DNA from: RYN-230 sp963723595
GTDB lineage: Bacteria; Actinomycetota; Actinomycetes; Streptosporangiales; Streptosporangiaceae
Direction: 5' to 3'
Assembly: GCA_963723595.1 (NCBI GenBank)
Contig: CAVRRQ010000010.1
Coordinates: 496,001 to 560,000, forward strand
DNA length: 64,000 bases
The translations under genes and the position numbers were made by a program. This document shows positions 10,114 through 20,110 of the stretch, one piece after another (the stretch's first letter is position 1; every line of letters starts with the position of its first letter). Below the pieces are notes generated by a model. That model was not told the DNA's origin. It searched no databases and saw nothing but the letters and a program-made list of their open reading frames with translations.

Positions 10114-11083
10114 TCACTGATCAGACTCTTCCCGGGAACCCTTCGCGGGCCTGCGCCTTCGCGGTGGTGCGGTGATTCCCTCGGCGAGCCGCCGGGCCGT
10201 GATGAGAAAACCCGGTGTGGCCCACCATCCGGTGCTCTGGCCGCACTGCCAGCCCATCAACGTGCCAGCCGCGGACCAGAGACTCCCAGGCCGTCGGCTC
10301 GTCGAAGCTGGCCTGCTCCCGGATCGACTCCACTGTCCGGGACAGCTGGGTGACGGTCGCAACGTAGCAGCACAGCACCCCGCCGGGAATGAGCGCGTCG
10401 GCTGCCAGGCGCGCGAACTCCCATGGCGCCAGCATGTCCAGTACTACCCGGTCGAAACTATCCGCAGGCCCGGCGTGGTCTGACCGGCCGTTGGGGAACA
10501 CCTGGCCGGCCACGTCCGCCTGCCCGGCCGGCCGGCCGGTCGCGCCGCCTCGCCGGCCACCTCGGCCAGCGGCGGGTCGGCGACCTCCATGAGGTCGCCG
10601 ACCCGGAGCTGCCAGGCGGGGTGCGGGCCGCCGAAGAACCGCTCGACGTTGGCCCGCGCGATGTCGGCGAAATCCGGCCGGCGCTCGTAGGAGACCAGCA
10701 GCCCGTCTTCGCCCACGCTGCGCAGCAGCCAGCAGGACAGCGCGCCCGAGCCCGCTCCGGCCTCCAGCACCCGGGCCCCCGGGAAGATGTCGGCCATCGC
10801 GATGATCTGGGCCGCGTCCTTCGGGTAGACGACGGCGGCGCCGCGGCTCATGGACAGCGTGAAGTCGGCCAGCAGCGGCCGGAGCGCCACGTACGGCGTT
10901 CCGGCGGAGGACTTCACCACGGTGCCCTCGGGGGCGCCGATCAGGTCGTCATGGGCCAGCCCGCCCCGGTGGGTGTGGAACGTGCGCCCCTCCGCGAGGA
11001 GCACGCAGGTGCTTACGGCCCTTGGGGTCGGTGAGCTGGACCTGGTCTCCAGGGGCGAAGGGGCCGCGGCGCTGACGGATCAC
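10114..11083 (-). CDS. trmI: tRNA (adenine-58-N1)-methyltransferase TrmI (three frameshifts)
   Basis: Methylates N1 of A58 in the T loop of tRNAs using S-adenosylmethionine. GTG 11083 opens VIRQRRGPFAPGDQVQLTD, the small N-terminal domain. The Rossmann domain shows DDLIGAPEGTVVKSSAGTPY, PKDAAQIIAMADIFPGARV and the cofactor loop EAGAGSGALSCWLLR. Breaks lie near 11014 (extra base before CVLLAEGRTFHTHRGG), 10530 (a GC-repeat indel before GQADVAGQVFPNG) and 10208 (extra T before LITARRLAEG). Restored length is about 320 residues with a basic tail. From memory trmI neighbours mpa in mycobacteria too, and the divergent RecB-like gene nearby keeps that arrangement. Confidence 0.9.
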
Positions 11084-11198
11084 GCCCGCCAATGTAGCCG
11101 TGCCGCGGTGTGCCCTGGTCTCAGGCGAGGTGGCGTGGCGTGGCCCGCTCCGCCGGCCGGATAACTGACGGCGCCCCGGAAGGCGGCGGCCAGGCGAG

Positions 11199-12342
11199 CT
11201 AGACGCCGGCGAAGGCGTGGTCGAGATCACTGGCCGACAGCACGCCGATAGACCTGACCCGGAGGGCTCGACCAGCAGGTACTCAGTGGCCGGCGAACGG
11301 CGGACCGCCTCGAGCAGCGCCATCCCGGACATGTCGGCGGGCAGTACCAGGCCGGGGTCGATGGTCCGGGCCAGCGAGCCCGGCGTCTACCCAGGGCCTG
11401 CGCTGCGGCGGGGTGGCCATCACCGCGCTCTCGTTGACGATCGCGATCGGCTTGTCGTCGTGGTCGACGATGACCAGCGCACGGGCCCCGGCCGCGTCGG
11501 CGCGCCGGATGGCCTCGGCCAGCGGGAGGCTGGCCTGAATCGGGATGGCCCGCCGGGCGAGCGTCCTGGCCTGCAGGCCGGGCAGCCGCTCGCGGACCCG
11601 GGTGACCTTCAGCGACTGGCCGGCGCCGATCCACATGAAGGCGGCGATGACGCCGAGCCACACCACGTCGAAGATCTGGACCTGCTGGCCCGCCGCAGAC
11701 GATCAGCGCCACCGGCACCACCAGCACGGCCACGGCCAGCACCCGGCCGGCCCAGGCGGCGACGATGGTCGCCGTGCCCGGCTTGCTGGTCGCCTTCCAC
11801 ACCCCGGCGCGGAGCATCCGGCCACCGTCCAGCGGCAGCCCGGGCAGCAGGTTGAAGATCCCGACCAGCAGGTTGGCCCAGACCAGCTGCTGGACGAGCA
11901 GGCCGGGCAGGCCGCCCAGGCTGGTGACCAGCAGCACCACCCACCCGAGCCCCGCCAGGACCAGGGACAGCAGCGGGCCGGCCGCGGAGACCAGGAACTC
12001 ACGGCCGGGGGTGGGAGGCTCCTGCTCGATCTCGGAGAACCCGCCCAGCGGGTAGAGCAGGATCCGGCGCACCGGCAGACCGAACCCGCGGGCGACCAGC
12101 GAGTGGCTCAGCTCGTGGAACAGGACGGACACGTACAGCAGCACCACGAAGGCGGCGGCCACCACGTAGCGGACCCCGCTCGAGCCCGACAGAGCCGCGC
12201 TGTTCCCGTAGAGGAAGACGAACAGCCCGGCGATCAGGAACCAGTACGGCGAGATGTACACAGGTATCCCGAAGGGCCGCGCGATCCTCACTCCGGGACC
12301 CGACCCCTGCGGTGAGGGCCGTTCGGGCGGTGTGCCTGCCAC
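11199..12342 (-). CDS. M50 site-2 protease with CBS domains, Rip3-like (four frameshifts)
   Basis: An intramembrane zinc metalloprotease. The N-terminal part (about residues 20-235) has several membrane segments, the zinc site FHELSHSL (HExxH) and the second metal motif LPGLPLDGGRML. The C-terminal part is a CBS pair: SLKVTRVRERLPGLQARTLA, then ALVIVDHDDKPIAIVNESAV, and finally VLSASDLDHAFAGV. Breaks near 11689, 11378, 11272 and 11262 are each a single extra base, and the restored stop is the TAG at 11199. The CBS tail matches the Rip3 subgroup, whose ligands and substrates are not predictable here. It is followed by trmI on the same strand and is divergent from the RecB-like gene. Confidence 0.88.
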
Positions 12343-12464
12343 AGGTCGATGCTACGTGCTGGACGACCCCGCCGGACGCGCCCGCCGCGCCGGTGAGGCC
12401 AGCGGTGAGGTGAACAGGCGGCAAAGCCCGGCAACTGTCGGAGGGTTCCCCTACTCTCCCTGGC
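12343..12464. promoter_or_regulatory. Divergent promoter region between site-2 protease and RecB-like genes
   Basis: These 122 bp separate two divergently transcribed genes and must hold both promoters. I could not assign -10/-35 elements with confidence. Confidence 0.4.
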
Positions 12465-13433
12465 ATGGCCGACGATGGTGTGCCGCTCCTTGCCCCGCCT
12501 GAGTCAGGGCCGCCCGCGGAGGACGGGGCCGTGACAAACCCGGCCCGCGGCGGCGCCGCCGCGGCGCCGCCCGCGGAGCGGCGGCGGTCGCTGTCCCCGT
12601 CGCGGGCGGGGACTTCATGACCTGCCCGCTGCTCTACCGGTTCCGGGTGATCGACCGGCTGCCCGAGCCACCCAGCCCCGCGGCGGCCCGCGGCACCCTG
12701 GTGCACGCGGTGCTGGAGCACCTGTTCGACCGGCCGGCCCGCGAGCGGACCCCGGAGGTGGCCAGGTCGCTGCTGGATCCCGAGTGGGACCGCCTGGTCA
12801 CCGGGAGACCGGAGCTGGGCAGCCTGTTCGCGGCGGAGACGGACCAGGCCACCTGGCTCCAGGAGGCCGGGACCATGCTGGACCGCTACTTCGCCCTGGA
12901 GGACCCACGGCGGCTGGAGCCGGCCCACCGTGAGCTGTGCGTGGAAGCCGAGCTCGCCTCGGGACTGCGGCTGCGTGGCTACATCGACCGCCTGGACGTG
13001 GCCCCCGGCGGTGCGACCAGGATCGTGGACTACAAGACCGGGAAGCGCCCCGCCGGCTGAGTTCGAGGCGCGGGCCCTGTTCCAGATGAAGTTCTACGCC
13101 CTGGTGCTCTGGCGGGCCGAGGGCCGCCTGCCCCGGTTGCTGCAGCTCATGTACCTGGGCAACGGGGAGATTGTCCGCTACGAACCCGATGAGGCGGATC
13201 TGCGGGCCACCGAGCGCAAGATCGAGGCCCTCTGGCAGGCTATCGAGCGGGCCCGGCTGTCCCGGGACTGGCGGCCCCGGCCCGGGCGGCTGTGCGACTG
13301 GTGCGCGCACAAGGCCCTGTGCCCGGCGTTCGGCGGGACCCCACCCGAGCTGCCCGCGGAGGAGGACCTGCCGTCCGCGGCCTCCGGCGAGCTGGCGGCC
13401 GGGCCCGCGCTGGTCGGGGACGACCTCGTCTGA
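12465..13433 (+). CDS. RecB-family PD-(D/E)XK exonuclease-like protein (two frameshifts)
   Basis: A Cas4/RecB-like nuclease domain protein of unknown pathway, similar as I recall to M. tuberculosis Rv2119. From ATG 12465 an Ala/Pro-rich leader precedes LSPSRAG, then DFMTCPLLYRFRVIDRLPE. The active-site region includes GTLVHAVLEHLF and the VDYKTGK motif (the D...xK core). The C-terminal LCDWCAHKALCPAFGG, with an upstream TCPLLYR Cys, resembles the four-Cys iron-sulfur staple of this family. Breaks lie near 12607 (a missing G before DFMTCPLL) and 13048 (one extra C before AEFEARALFQMKFYALVLW). The stop codon at 13431-13433 begins a 17-bp tandem repeat. Confidence 0.85.
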
Positions 13434-13478
13434 GCCAGGCCCGTGTCTGAGCCGGGCCCGTGTCTGAGCCAGGCAGCC
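13428..13478. repeat. 17-bp tandem repeat spanning the stop codon of the RecB-like gene
   Basis: The unit GTCTGAGCCAGGCCCGT is repeated at 13428, 13445 (one change) and 13462 (3' half diverged), so TGA recurs at 13431, 13448 and 13465. The first TGA is the gene stop. The array fills most of the gap to the convergent membrane protein gene. Confidence 0.9.
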
Positions 13479-13485
13479 GGGTCGC

Positions 13486-13953
13486 TCAGTGGATGTTGTG
13501 CCGCCGCAGGATGTCGGCGACATCCCCGAGGTCGTCGTCGGCTGCGGGGGCTTTGCTCTTGGCTGGCTTGAGCGCCTTCCCGGCTGGAGCGCCCGCCGAC
13601 GGGCTGGCCGGCTTCCCGGCACTGTCTACTCCGGTGCCGGACTTACGGGCGCGGCCGCGCCGCATCGTGCCGGAGACCACGAACAGCACGATGGCCAGGC
13701 CGGTCAGGGCCACGCCGGACCACACCTGAGGCGAGAAGATGAAGGAGGTGGCGAAGCTGCCGATCGCCGAGCCGATCTGCCACAGCATCCTGACCGCGTG
13801 GGTCAGGTACGCGGCCAGGGGCAGCAGTGACACGGCCACCCAGCGCAATCCGGCGGCTGCCCCCCGCCGCCGCCAGACCACCCAGCTGATGATCAGCCCG
13901 AGGAGCGTCAGCCCCCCGCACAGCGGGAGCCATTCGAACTGGCTGTAAGTCAT
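13486..13953 (-). CDS. Conserved membrane protein of unknown function (Rv2120c-like position)
   Basis: A 156-residue protein from ATG 13953. Three hydrophobic segments can be seen (about residues 9-27, 39-55 and 70-104), followed by a basic MRRGRARK stop-transfer and a 45-residue Ala/Lys/Pro-rich cytoplasmic tail ending DLGDVADILRRHNIH. No catalytic motif is visible. It is convergent with the RecB-like gene, a pairing also present in mycobacteria as I recall, but nothing supports a specific function. Confidence 0.75.
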   Translation of the reverse strand: MTYSQFEWLPLCGGLTLLGLIISWVVWRRRGAAAGLRWVAVSLLPLAAYLTHAVRMLWQIGSAIGSFATSFIFSPQVWSGVALTGLAIVLFVVSGTMRRGRARKSGTGVDSAGKPASPSAGAPAGKALKPAKSKAPAADDDLGDVADILRRHNIH

Positions 13954-14063
13954 GGCCGCTCCCCTCGGCAGCGTTCCTTCCCCCATCGTCGCACACCGGT
14001 GGGAGTGCCCCGATCGTCCCGGGCCGGTGTCCGGGTAAAGTCCCGCCGGCGGCCCGGCAGGCG

Positions 14064-15122
14064 CTACCCGGCCGCGGCCTCGGTGTTCTCCGGGAAGTGG
14101 CAGGCCACCTTGTGGCCCGGCACCAGCTCGGCGAGTGGGGGCTCCTGCGTCCGGCACACCTCCTGCGCCTTCCAGCACCGGGTGTGGAACCGGCAGGCCG
14201 GCGGCGGGTTCAGCGGGCTGGGCACGTCGCCGGCCAGCCGGATGCGCTCACGGCGCCCCCTGCGCCCCTCGACGCGCACCGGCTGCGGCACCGGAACGGC
14301 GGACATCAGCGCGACCGTGTAAGGATGCCGGGGACGGGCGTAGAGCTGGTCCCGCTCGGCCAGCTCGACGATCTTGCCGAGGTACATGACCGCAACCTGG
14401 TCGCTGATGTGCCGGACCACCGACAGGTCGTGCGCGATCACCACGTACGTCAGCCCCAGCTCGTTCTGCAGGTCCTCGAGCAGGTTGATCACCTGGGCCT
14501 GGATCGACACGTCCAGGGCCGAGACCGGCTCGTCCGCCACGATCAGCTTGGGCCGCAGCGCTAGAGTACGGGCGATCCCGATCCGCTGGCGCTGGCCGCC
14601 GGAGAACTCGTGGGGGTAGCGGTTGTAGTGCTCAGGGTTGAGCCCGACCAGCTCCAGCAGCTCCTGGACGGTCGCCTTAATGCCTTTTTCCGTCTTCACC
14701 TTCTGCAGCCGCAGCGGCGCCCCGATGATCCCGCCTACGGTGTGCCGCGGGTTCAGCGACGAGTAAGGATCCTGGAAGATCATCTGGATGTCGCGGCGCA
14801 GCGGGCGCATCTTGCCCATGGACAGGTGGGTGATGTCATGCCCGTCGAACATGATCCGGCCGCCGGTCGGCTCCAGCAGCCGGGTGAGCAGCCGCCCGGT
14901 CGTGGTCTTGCCGCAGCCGGACTCGCCGACCAGGCCCAGCGTCTGCCCGGCGGGCACGGAGAAGTCCACCTTGTCCACAGCCTGGACCGCGCCGACCTTC
15001 TGCCGGAAGATGACGCCCCGGGTCACCGGGAAGTACTTCATCAGCCCGGACACCTCGAGCAGGCCATCGCCCCCGCCAGCGCTGGCGCCCGTGGTTCCGG
15101 CGGTGCTCACTGGGGTGCTCAC
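14064..15122 (-). CDS. Peptide ABC transporter ATP-binding protein (OppF/DppF type)
   Basis: One of two ATPases driving a peptide or nickel importer. The 352-residue frame is intact. It has Walker A GESGCGKTTTGRLLTR, Q-loop IFQDPYSSLNPR, signature SGGQRQRIGIARTL, Walker B LIVADEPVSALD and the oligopeptide-type C-terminal region with RFHTRCWKAQEVCRTQEPP. It is the last gene of a five-gene operon (permease, binding protein, permease, ATPase, ATPase) and overlaps the preceding ATPase by four bases. Confidence 0.93.
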   Translation of the reverse strand: MSTPVSTAGTTGASAGGGDGLLEVSGLMKYFPVTRGVIFRQKVGAVQAVDKVDFSVPAGQTLGLVGESGCGKTTTGRLLTRLLEPTGGRIMFDGHDITHLSMGKMRPLRRDIQMIFQDPYSSLNPRHTVGGIIGAPLRLQKVKTEKGIKATVQELLELVGLNPEHYNRYPHEFSGGQRQRIGIARTLALRPKLIVADEPVSALDVSIQAQVINLLEDLQNELGLTYVVIAHDLSVVRHISDQVAVMYLGKIVELAERDQLYARPRHPYTVALMSAVPVPQPVRVEGRRGRRERIRLAGDVPSPLNPPPACRFHTRCWKAQEVCRTQEPPLAELVPGHKVACHFPENTEAAAG

Positions 15123-16174
15123 ACGTCCCCCTGCGTGGTCGGGATGGCGGGCGCCTGGATCTCCCCGAGCTGTTCGTCCCGGGCCTTGCGCCGCTGGTCT
15201 GCCGTCAGATGGCAGGCGACCAGGTGCCCGGGCTCCACCTCACGCAGGGCAGGAACCTCGGTCTGGCTCCGGCCGCCGGTCAGGTCGGCGTAACGGCACC
15301 GGGGATGGAACGGGCAGCCCGGCGGCACCCGGATCAGGCTGGGCGGGGTGCCCGGGATCGGCAGCAGCCGCGCCAGGCGCGCCTCGTCGATGCGGGGCAT
15401 GGAGGCGAGCAGGCCCCAGGTGTAGGGGTGGCCGGGCCGGTCGAAGACGTCCTCGGCCTTGCCGTACTCCGACATCCGGCCCGCGTACATGACCAGGATG
15501 TCGTCGGACAACTCGGCCACGACGCCCAGGTCGTGAGTGATGATAATGACCGCGGAGTGGTACTCCTGCTGCAGGTCCCAGATCAGGTCGAGGATCTGCG
15601 CCTGGACCGTGACGTCCAGCGCGGTGGTCGGCTCGTCGGCGATCAGCAGTTCCGGGTCGCAGCTCAGCGCCATGGCGATCATGGCCCGCTGCCGCATGCC
15701 GCCGGAGAACTGGTGCGGGTAGTCATCGACACGGGAGGCGGGCTGCGGGATGCCGACCCGGCCGAGCATGTCGACCGCGTGCTTGCGGGCGACCTTCTTG
15801 CCCACGTCGTTGTGCACCAGGTAGGCCTCGGCGATCTGGGCGCCGACGGTGTAGTAGGGGTGCAGCGCGGACAGCGGATCCTGGAAGATCATGGCCATCT
15901 TGCTGCCGCGCAGCTCGCGGACCCGGGATGCCGTGGCGCCGACCAGTTCCTCGCCGTCCAGCCGGATGCTCCCGGTGATCTGGGCGTTGGTGCCCTGGTG
16001 CAGGCCCATGATGCCGAGGCTGCTGACGCTCTTCCCCGACCCCGATTCGCCGACGATGCCCAGGGTGGCTCCGCGGTCGAGGCTGAACGAGACCCCGTCG
16101 ACGGCTTTCACCAGCCCGTCGTTGGTCGGGAACTGGATCCGCAGGTCCCTGACCTCGAGCAGGGTTTCGGGCAT
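15119..16174 (-). CDS. Peptide ABC transporter ATP-binding protein (OppD/DppD type)
   Basis: The second ATPase of the importer, read from ATG 16174, whose A also ends the TGA of the upstream permease (TGATG junction). Features are Walker A GESGSGKSVSSL, Q-loop IFQDPLSALHPYYTVG, signature SGGMRQRAMIAMAL, Walker B LLIADEPTTALD and the C-terminal CPFHPRCRYAD segment typical of the OppD/F family. About 351 residues, intact. Confidence 0.93.
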   Translation of the reverse strand: MPETLLEVRDLRIQFPTNDGLVKAVDGVSFSLDRGATLGIVGESGSGKSVSSLGIMGLHQGTNAQITGSIRLDGEELVGATASRVRELRGSKMAMIFQDPLSALHPYYTVGAQIAEAYLVHNDVGKKVARKHAVDMLGRVGIPQPASRVDDYPHQFSGGMRQRAMIAMALSCDPELLIADEPTTALDVTVQAQILDLIWDLQQEYHSAVIIITHDLGVVAELSDDILVMYAGRMSEYGKAEDVFDRPGHPYTWGLLASMPRIDEARLARLLPIPGTPPSLIRVPPGCPFHPRCRYADLTGGRSQTEVPALREVEPGHLVACHLTADQRRKARDEQLGEIQAPAIPTTQGDV

Positions 16175-17181
16175 CAGGTCCTCACCCTTGGGTCGACCAC
16201 GGCGTACAGGATGTCCACCGCCAGGTTGGCGATGACGATGAAGAACGCGGCCAGCATCGTGACGCCCAGGATCTCCGGCAGGTCCTGGTTCTGCACCGCT
16301 TCGATGGTGAACAGGCCGAGGCCGTGCAGCGAGAACGTGTATTCGGTGATGATCGCCCCGCCGAGCAGCAGGCCGAGGTCCATGCCGAAGATCGTGACGA
16401 TCGGGGTCAGTGCCGCACGCAGGCCGTGCTTGAAGATCACCTTCCGCTCGACCAGGCCCTTGGCCCGGGCGGTGCGGATGTAGTCCTCGCTCATGGTCTC
16501 CAGCATGCCCGCGCGGGTCAGCCGGGCGTACAGGGCGGCGTACAGGAAGGCCAGGGTGATCCAGGGCAGCACCAGGTTCCGCGCCCACAGGTACGGGTTC
16601 GTGGTCAGGGGCACGAACTGGACGTTAGGGAAGATGGGCCACTTGTAGCTGAACAGCTCCAGCAGGATCAGGCCGGTGAAGAAGATCGGGAGGGACACCC
16701 CGAGCAGGGCGACGCCCATCGAGAACCGGTCGAAGAAGGTACCCCGGCGCAGCGCCGAGAGCACCCCGATCGCCACCCCGCCGACCAGCCACAGGATCGC
16801 CGCGCCGACGGCCAGCGAGAGGGTCACCGGGATGTCGCTGACCATCTGCGGCCAGACCGGCTGCTGGGTCTTGAACGAGTAGCCGAAACACGGCGGCGGG
16901 CAGTACGTGGTGCTGGTGCCGCTGTTGTAGTGCGTGCCGAACACGATGGCCTTGAGGAAGCGGCCGTATTGCAGGTACAGCGGCGAATTGAGCCCCAGCT
17001 TGTCCTCGATGGCGAGCACCGCGGCCCGGTTCGGGTTGCGGCCGACGAACTGCGTAGCGAGCTGGTAGGTGTTCTGCCCGGCCAGCCGCGGGAGGAGGAA
17101 GAAGATCGCGTACACGATGATGCTGACCACGATCAGCAGGAAGACGGTGGCGATCAGCCGCCGGACGATGAATGTGATCAC
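16174..17181 (-). CDS. Peptide ABC transporter permease (OppB/DppB type)
   Basis: An inner-membrane permease with six predicted membrane helices. The first is at about residues 9-30 and is followed by the periplasmic segment LAGQNTYQLATQFVGRNPNR that marks this family. The EAA loop contacting the ATPases appears as ARAKGLVERKVIFKHGLRAA, and the chain ends VDILYAVVDPRVRT, a family hallmark. 335 residues, intact. It lies 80 bp downstream of the binding-protein gene. Confidence 0.92.
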   Translation of the reverse strand: MITFIVRRLIATVFLLIVVSIIVYAIFFLLPRLAGQNTYQLATQFVGRNPNRAAVLAIEDKLGLNSPLYLQYGRFLKAIVFGTHYNSGTSTTYCPPPCFGYSFKTQQPVWPQMVSDIPVTLSLAVGAAILWLVGGVAIGVLSALRRGTFFDRFSMGVALLGVSLPIFFTGLILLELFSYKWPIFPNVQFVPLTTNPYLWARNLVLPWITLAFLYAALYARLTRAGMLETMSEDYIRTARAKGLVERKVIFKHGLRAALTPIVTIFGMDLGLLLGGAIITEYTFSLHGLGLFTIEAVQNQDLPEILGVTMLAAFFIVIANLAVDILYAVVDPRVRT

Positions 17182-17260
17182 GGCGCGGCGCTGGTGCCCG
17201 GCCTGGCCCTGCCGGTAAGCAGAGCCAGGCCAGGCACCAGCATCCTCACTTTCTCCTGGT

Positions 17261-19040
17261 CTACTTCACGCCCAGTACGGCGTAGTTGTACATGCCGTAG
17301 TAGGGCTGGACGTAGACGTTGGTGATGTTCGGGCTGCGGTAGAGCAGCGACTTGGCGTACACCTCGGGCAGGATGGCCGCGTCCTTCATCACCTGCATGT
17401 CGATCTGGGCGGTGTAGGAGTTGCGCTGCGTGGCGTCCTGGGTGCTGGCCATCTTGGCCAGGTCGTTGTTCACCACCGGGTCGTTGAGCTCTTCGATGTT
17501 GGTATTCCCGGCCGGGCTGATCGTGTCACCGGCCGTGATGAAGTCGAAGAACCCGTAGCCGTCCGGCCAGTCCGGTGCCCAGCCGCCCATGGCGATGCCG
17601 ATGTTGTGCGAGTGCATGTAGTTCGGCACGCCCGCGAAGTTGCTGAAGTAGGTGCCCGACGGGAACCCGTGCAGCTGCAGCTTGATCCCCGCCTGGGCCA
17701 GCGAGGCCTGCATGGCCTGGGCCGCGGAGACTTCCTTGGGCCGGTCGCTGCGGTAGGTGATGCCGGTGGTGAACCCGTTCGGGTGACCGCAGGTCTTCAG
17801 CGCCGCCTTGGCCTTGGCGATGTCGCCGCCGGGCTTGGTGGTGGCCTCGTACAGGTCGAACGACTTCTGGCCGATGACGTTCGGCGGGGCCACCGTGCTG
17901 GCGATCGCGCCACCCGCCACCGGGCCGCCGTAGGCGGTCTGCAGGTTCGTCTTATTCGCCGCGTACTCGATGGCCTGACGGCAGGCCAGCTTGTTCAGCG
18001 GCGCCACCTTGGTGTCGAGGTAGGCGAACCAGAGGAACCCGCTGATCGGGTTGTCCGAGGAGGCCTTGAGCGTCGGCGAGGACAAGATCTTGGCCCGGGC
18101 CGCTGCCTGCACGCCGGTGCCCGCCGCGTCCACGTCCAGGTCACCGGCGAGCAGCCGGTTGTCCAGGTCGTTCGCGTTCACGTTCCAGTTGATGACGACC
18201 TTGCTGGGCAGCTGGCTGGCGTTCGGGTCGGTGGACGCCTTCCAGTACGTGTTCGGCACCAGCGTGAGCGTCTTGTTCAGCTGGTAGCTCTGGAACTTAT
18301 ACGGCCCGGTGGAGATCGGGTGCAGCTGGTAGTTCGTGCCGGTGTCCTTGTTCGGCGGAACCGGCGCGGTCTGCGGGATCGCGACCACGTAGTTGAAGTC
18401 CGCGAACGGCTTGGCCAGGTGGAACACGACGGTGGTCGCGTTCGGCGTCTGCACCGCGTTCAGGCCCATCAGGTTCTTGGACCGGTCCTTGTACGGGACC
18501 CGGGTACGCCGGCTTCTGCGGCGCCAGCAGCAGCGAGAAGTAGTTCGGGCCCAGCGGCAGCTTGGTCCGGTCGAAGGTGCGCTCCACGGCGTACTTGACG
18601 TCCGCCGAGGTGACCGTGGTCCCGTCCTCGAACTTCACGTCCGGCTGGATGTGGTACGTCCAGGTCAGGCCGTTATCACTGACGACGCCAGGGCCGGTCG
18701 CCAGATCCGGCACGACCTGCAGGCCGCACTTGCCGGGGCAGGACTTGTAGGTCATCAGCGGCATCGTGTAGAACCGGGTCAGGTTCCACGAGAAGGCGTA
18801 GTACGTGTTGCCCGGGTCAGTCGAGTCCGTGGTGCTGCTGTCGCCGAAGGTCAGCGTCCCGCCCTTTTTGGTGGACGGGGCGACCACCTTGGTGATCGCG
18901 GCGTTGAAGCCAGCAGCGGACGACGAGCCGGAGCCGGAGCCGGAGCCTCCGCTGCCCCCGCTGCTGCCGCCACAGGCGGCCAGCGCCAGGGCGGCGGTCG
19001 CCGCCAGCGCCGCCAGGCCTATGGTCCTGGGTCTCCTCAT
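17261..19040 (-). CDS. Peptide ABC transporter substrate-binding lipoprotein (one frameshift)
   Basis: The solute receptor of the importer. ATG 19040 has a strong GGGAGGGG ribosome site. The signal sequence ends in the lipobox LALAAC, followed by a Gly/Ser linker. The SBP_bac_5 fold is recognisable from GGTLTFGDSSTTDSTDPG, DVKFEDGTTVTSADVKYAVERTF and, near the end, AAILPEVYAKSLLYRSPNI. A single extra C near 18500 breaks the frame just before YKDRSKNLMGLNAVQTPNAT; joined, the protein is about 590 residues. Position between the two permease genes is unusual but occurs in actinobacterial operons. Confidence 0.9.
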
Positions 19041-19095
19041 GAGGTGAACCCCTCCCTGTCGTGATTCATTGTGTGAATTTCGGTGATGCAGTGGC

Positions 19096-20088
19096 CTACC
19101 GGCTGCTTCTCGGGTCGAGAGCGTCGCGCAGCCCGTCACCGAACAGGTTGAATGCCAAGACGGTGATGAAGATGGCCAGGCCGGGAATGATCATGTACAT
19201 CGGGTCGATCGAGTAGAAACCTTGGCTGACCGCGTCCGAGAGCATCCCGCCCCAGCTGGGCGTGGGCGGGATGATCCCGACGCCCAGGTAGGACAGGGCG
19301 GCCTCGAACAGGATGTTGGTCGGAATCAGCAGTGTGGAGTAGACCAGGATGGGCGCCACCAGGTTGGGCAGCAGCTCACGGAACAGGATGTACGGACCGC
19401 GGGCCCCGATGCTGCGGGCGGCGTCCACGAACTCGCGCTCGCGCAGCGACAGCGTCTGGCCGCGGATGATCCGGCCCATATAGGGCCAGGCGAAGAACCC
19501 GATCACGAAGACGAGCAGGGCGATCCGCAGCGAGTTGCCGTTCAGCCCGAACGCTGACGAGGGGATGACGCCGACCAGGGCGATCGCGAACACCAGCAGC
19601 GGGAAGGCCAGGAAGATGTCCATGACGCGGGCGATCACCGCGTCCACCCAGCCGCCGAAGTATCCGGCGATGACGCCCATCACCACCCCGATGCTCACCG
19701 CGAGCGCGGTGGCCAGGAACGCGATGAGCAGCGAGACCCGGGCCCCGTTGACGACCCGGCTGAGCACGTCCCGCCCGGTGACCGGCTCGACCCCGAACGG
19801 GTGGGCGAGGCTGATCCCGCCCAGCGGTCCGTTAGGCCGGCTGAATGTCGGATTGATCAGGTTCGCGTGGTACACGGTCGGGTTCTGCACCAGGAACGGG
19901 CCGAAGATCGCCACCAGGATGAGGAAGATCACGACCGCGCCGCCCGCCATGGCCACCTTGTCGCGGCGCAGCCGCAGCCAGGCGATCTGGCCGAGTGACC
20001 GGCCCTCGATGGCCTTACCGCTGATCCCCTCGAGCACGCTCTCGGGTGCGACGTCGCCAGACGTGGGCACGTCAAGCGGTGCTGCCAT
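19096..20088 (-). CDS. Peptide ABC transporter permease (OppC/DppC type)
   Basis: The partner permease, first gene of the operon. An N-terminal cytoplasmic segment with SLGQIAWLRLRRDKVAMAGG matches the OppC_N domain. Membrane segments follow, then HPFGVEPVTGRDVLSRVVNG and the EAA loop AARSIGARGPYILFRELLPN. The C-terminus NLFGDGLRDALDPRSSR is diagnostic of the family. 330 residues, intact. Confidence 0.93.
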   Translation of the reverse strand: MAAPLDVPTSGDVAPESVLEGISGKAIEGRSLGQIAWLRLRRDKVAMAGGAVVIFLILVAIFGPFLVQNPTVYHANLINPTFSRPNGPLGGISLAHPFGVEPVTGRDVLSRVVNGARVSLLIAFLATALAVSIGVVMGVIAGYFGGWVDAVIARVMDIFLAFPLLVFAIALVGVIPSSAFGLNGNSLRIALLVFVIGFFAWPYMGRIIRGQTLSLREREFVDAARSIGARGPYILFRELLPNLVAPILVYSTLLIPTNILFEAALSYLGVGIIPPTPSWGGMLSDAVSQGFYSIDPMYMIIPGLAIFITVLAFNLFGDGLRDALDPRSSR

Positions 20089-20110
20089 CTAGCGGCGCTC
20101 CCTGCTGCTT

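Noticed and set aside
13040..13060. Selenocysteine UGA in the RecB-like gene
   Set aside because: The reading frame also changes at this point, and a single extra C explains the break better than UGA decoding.
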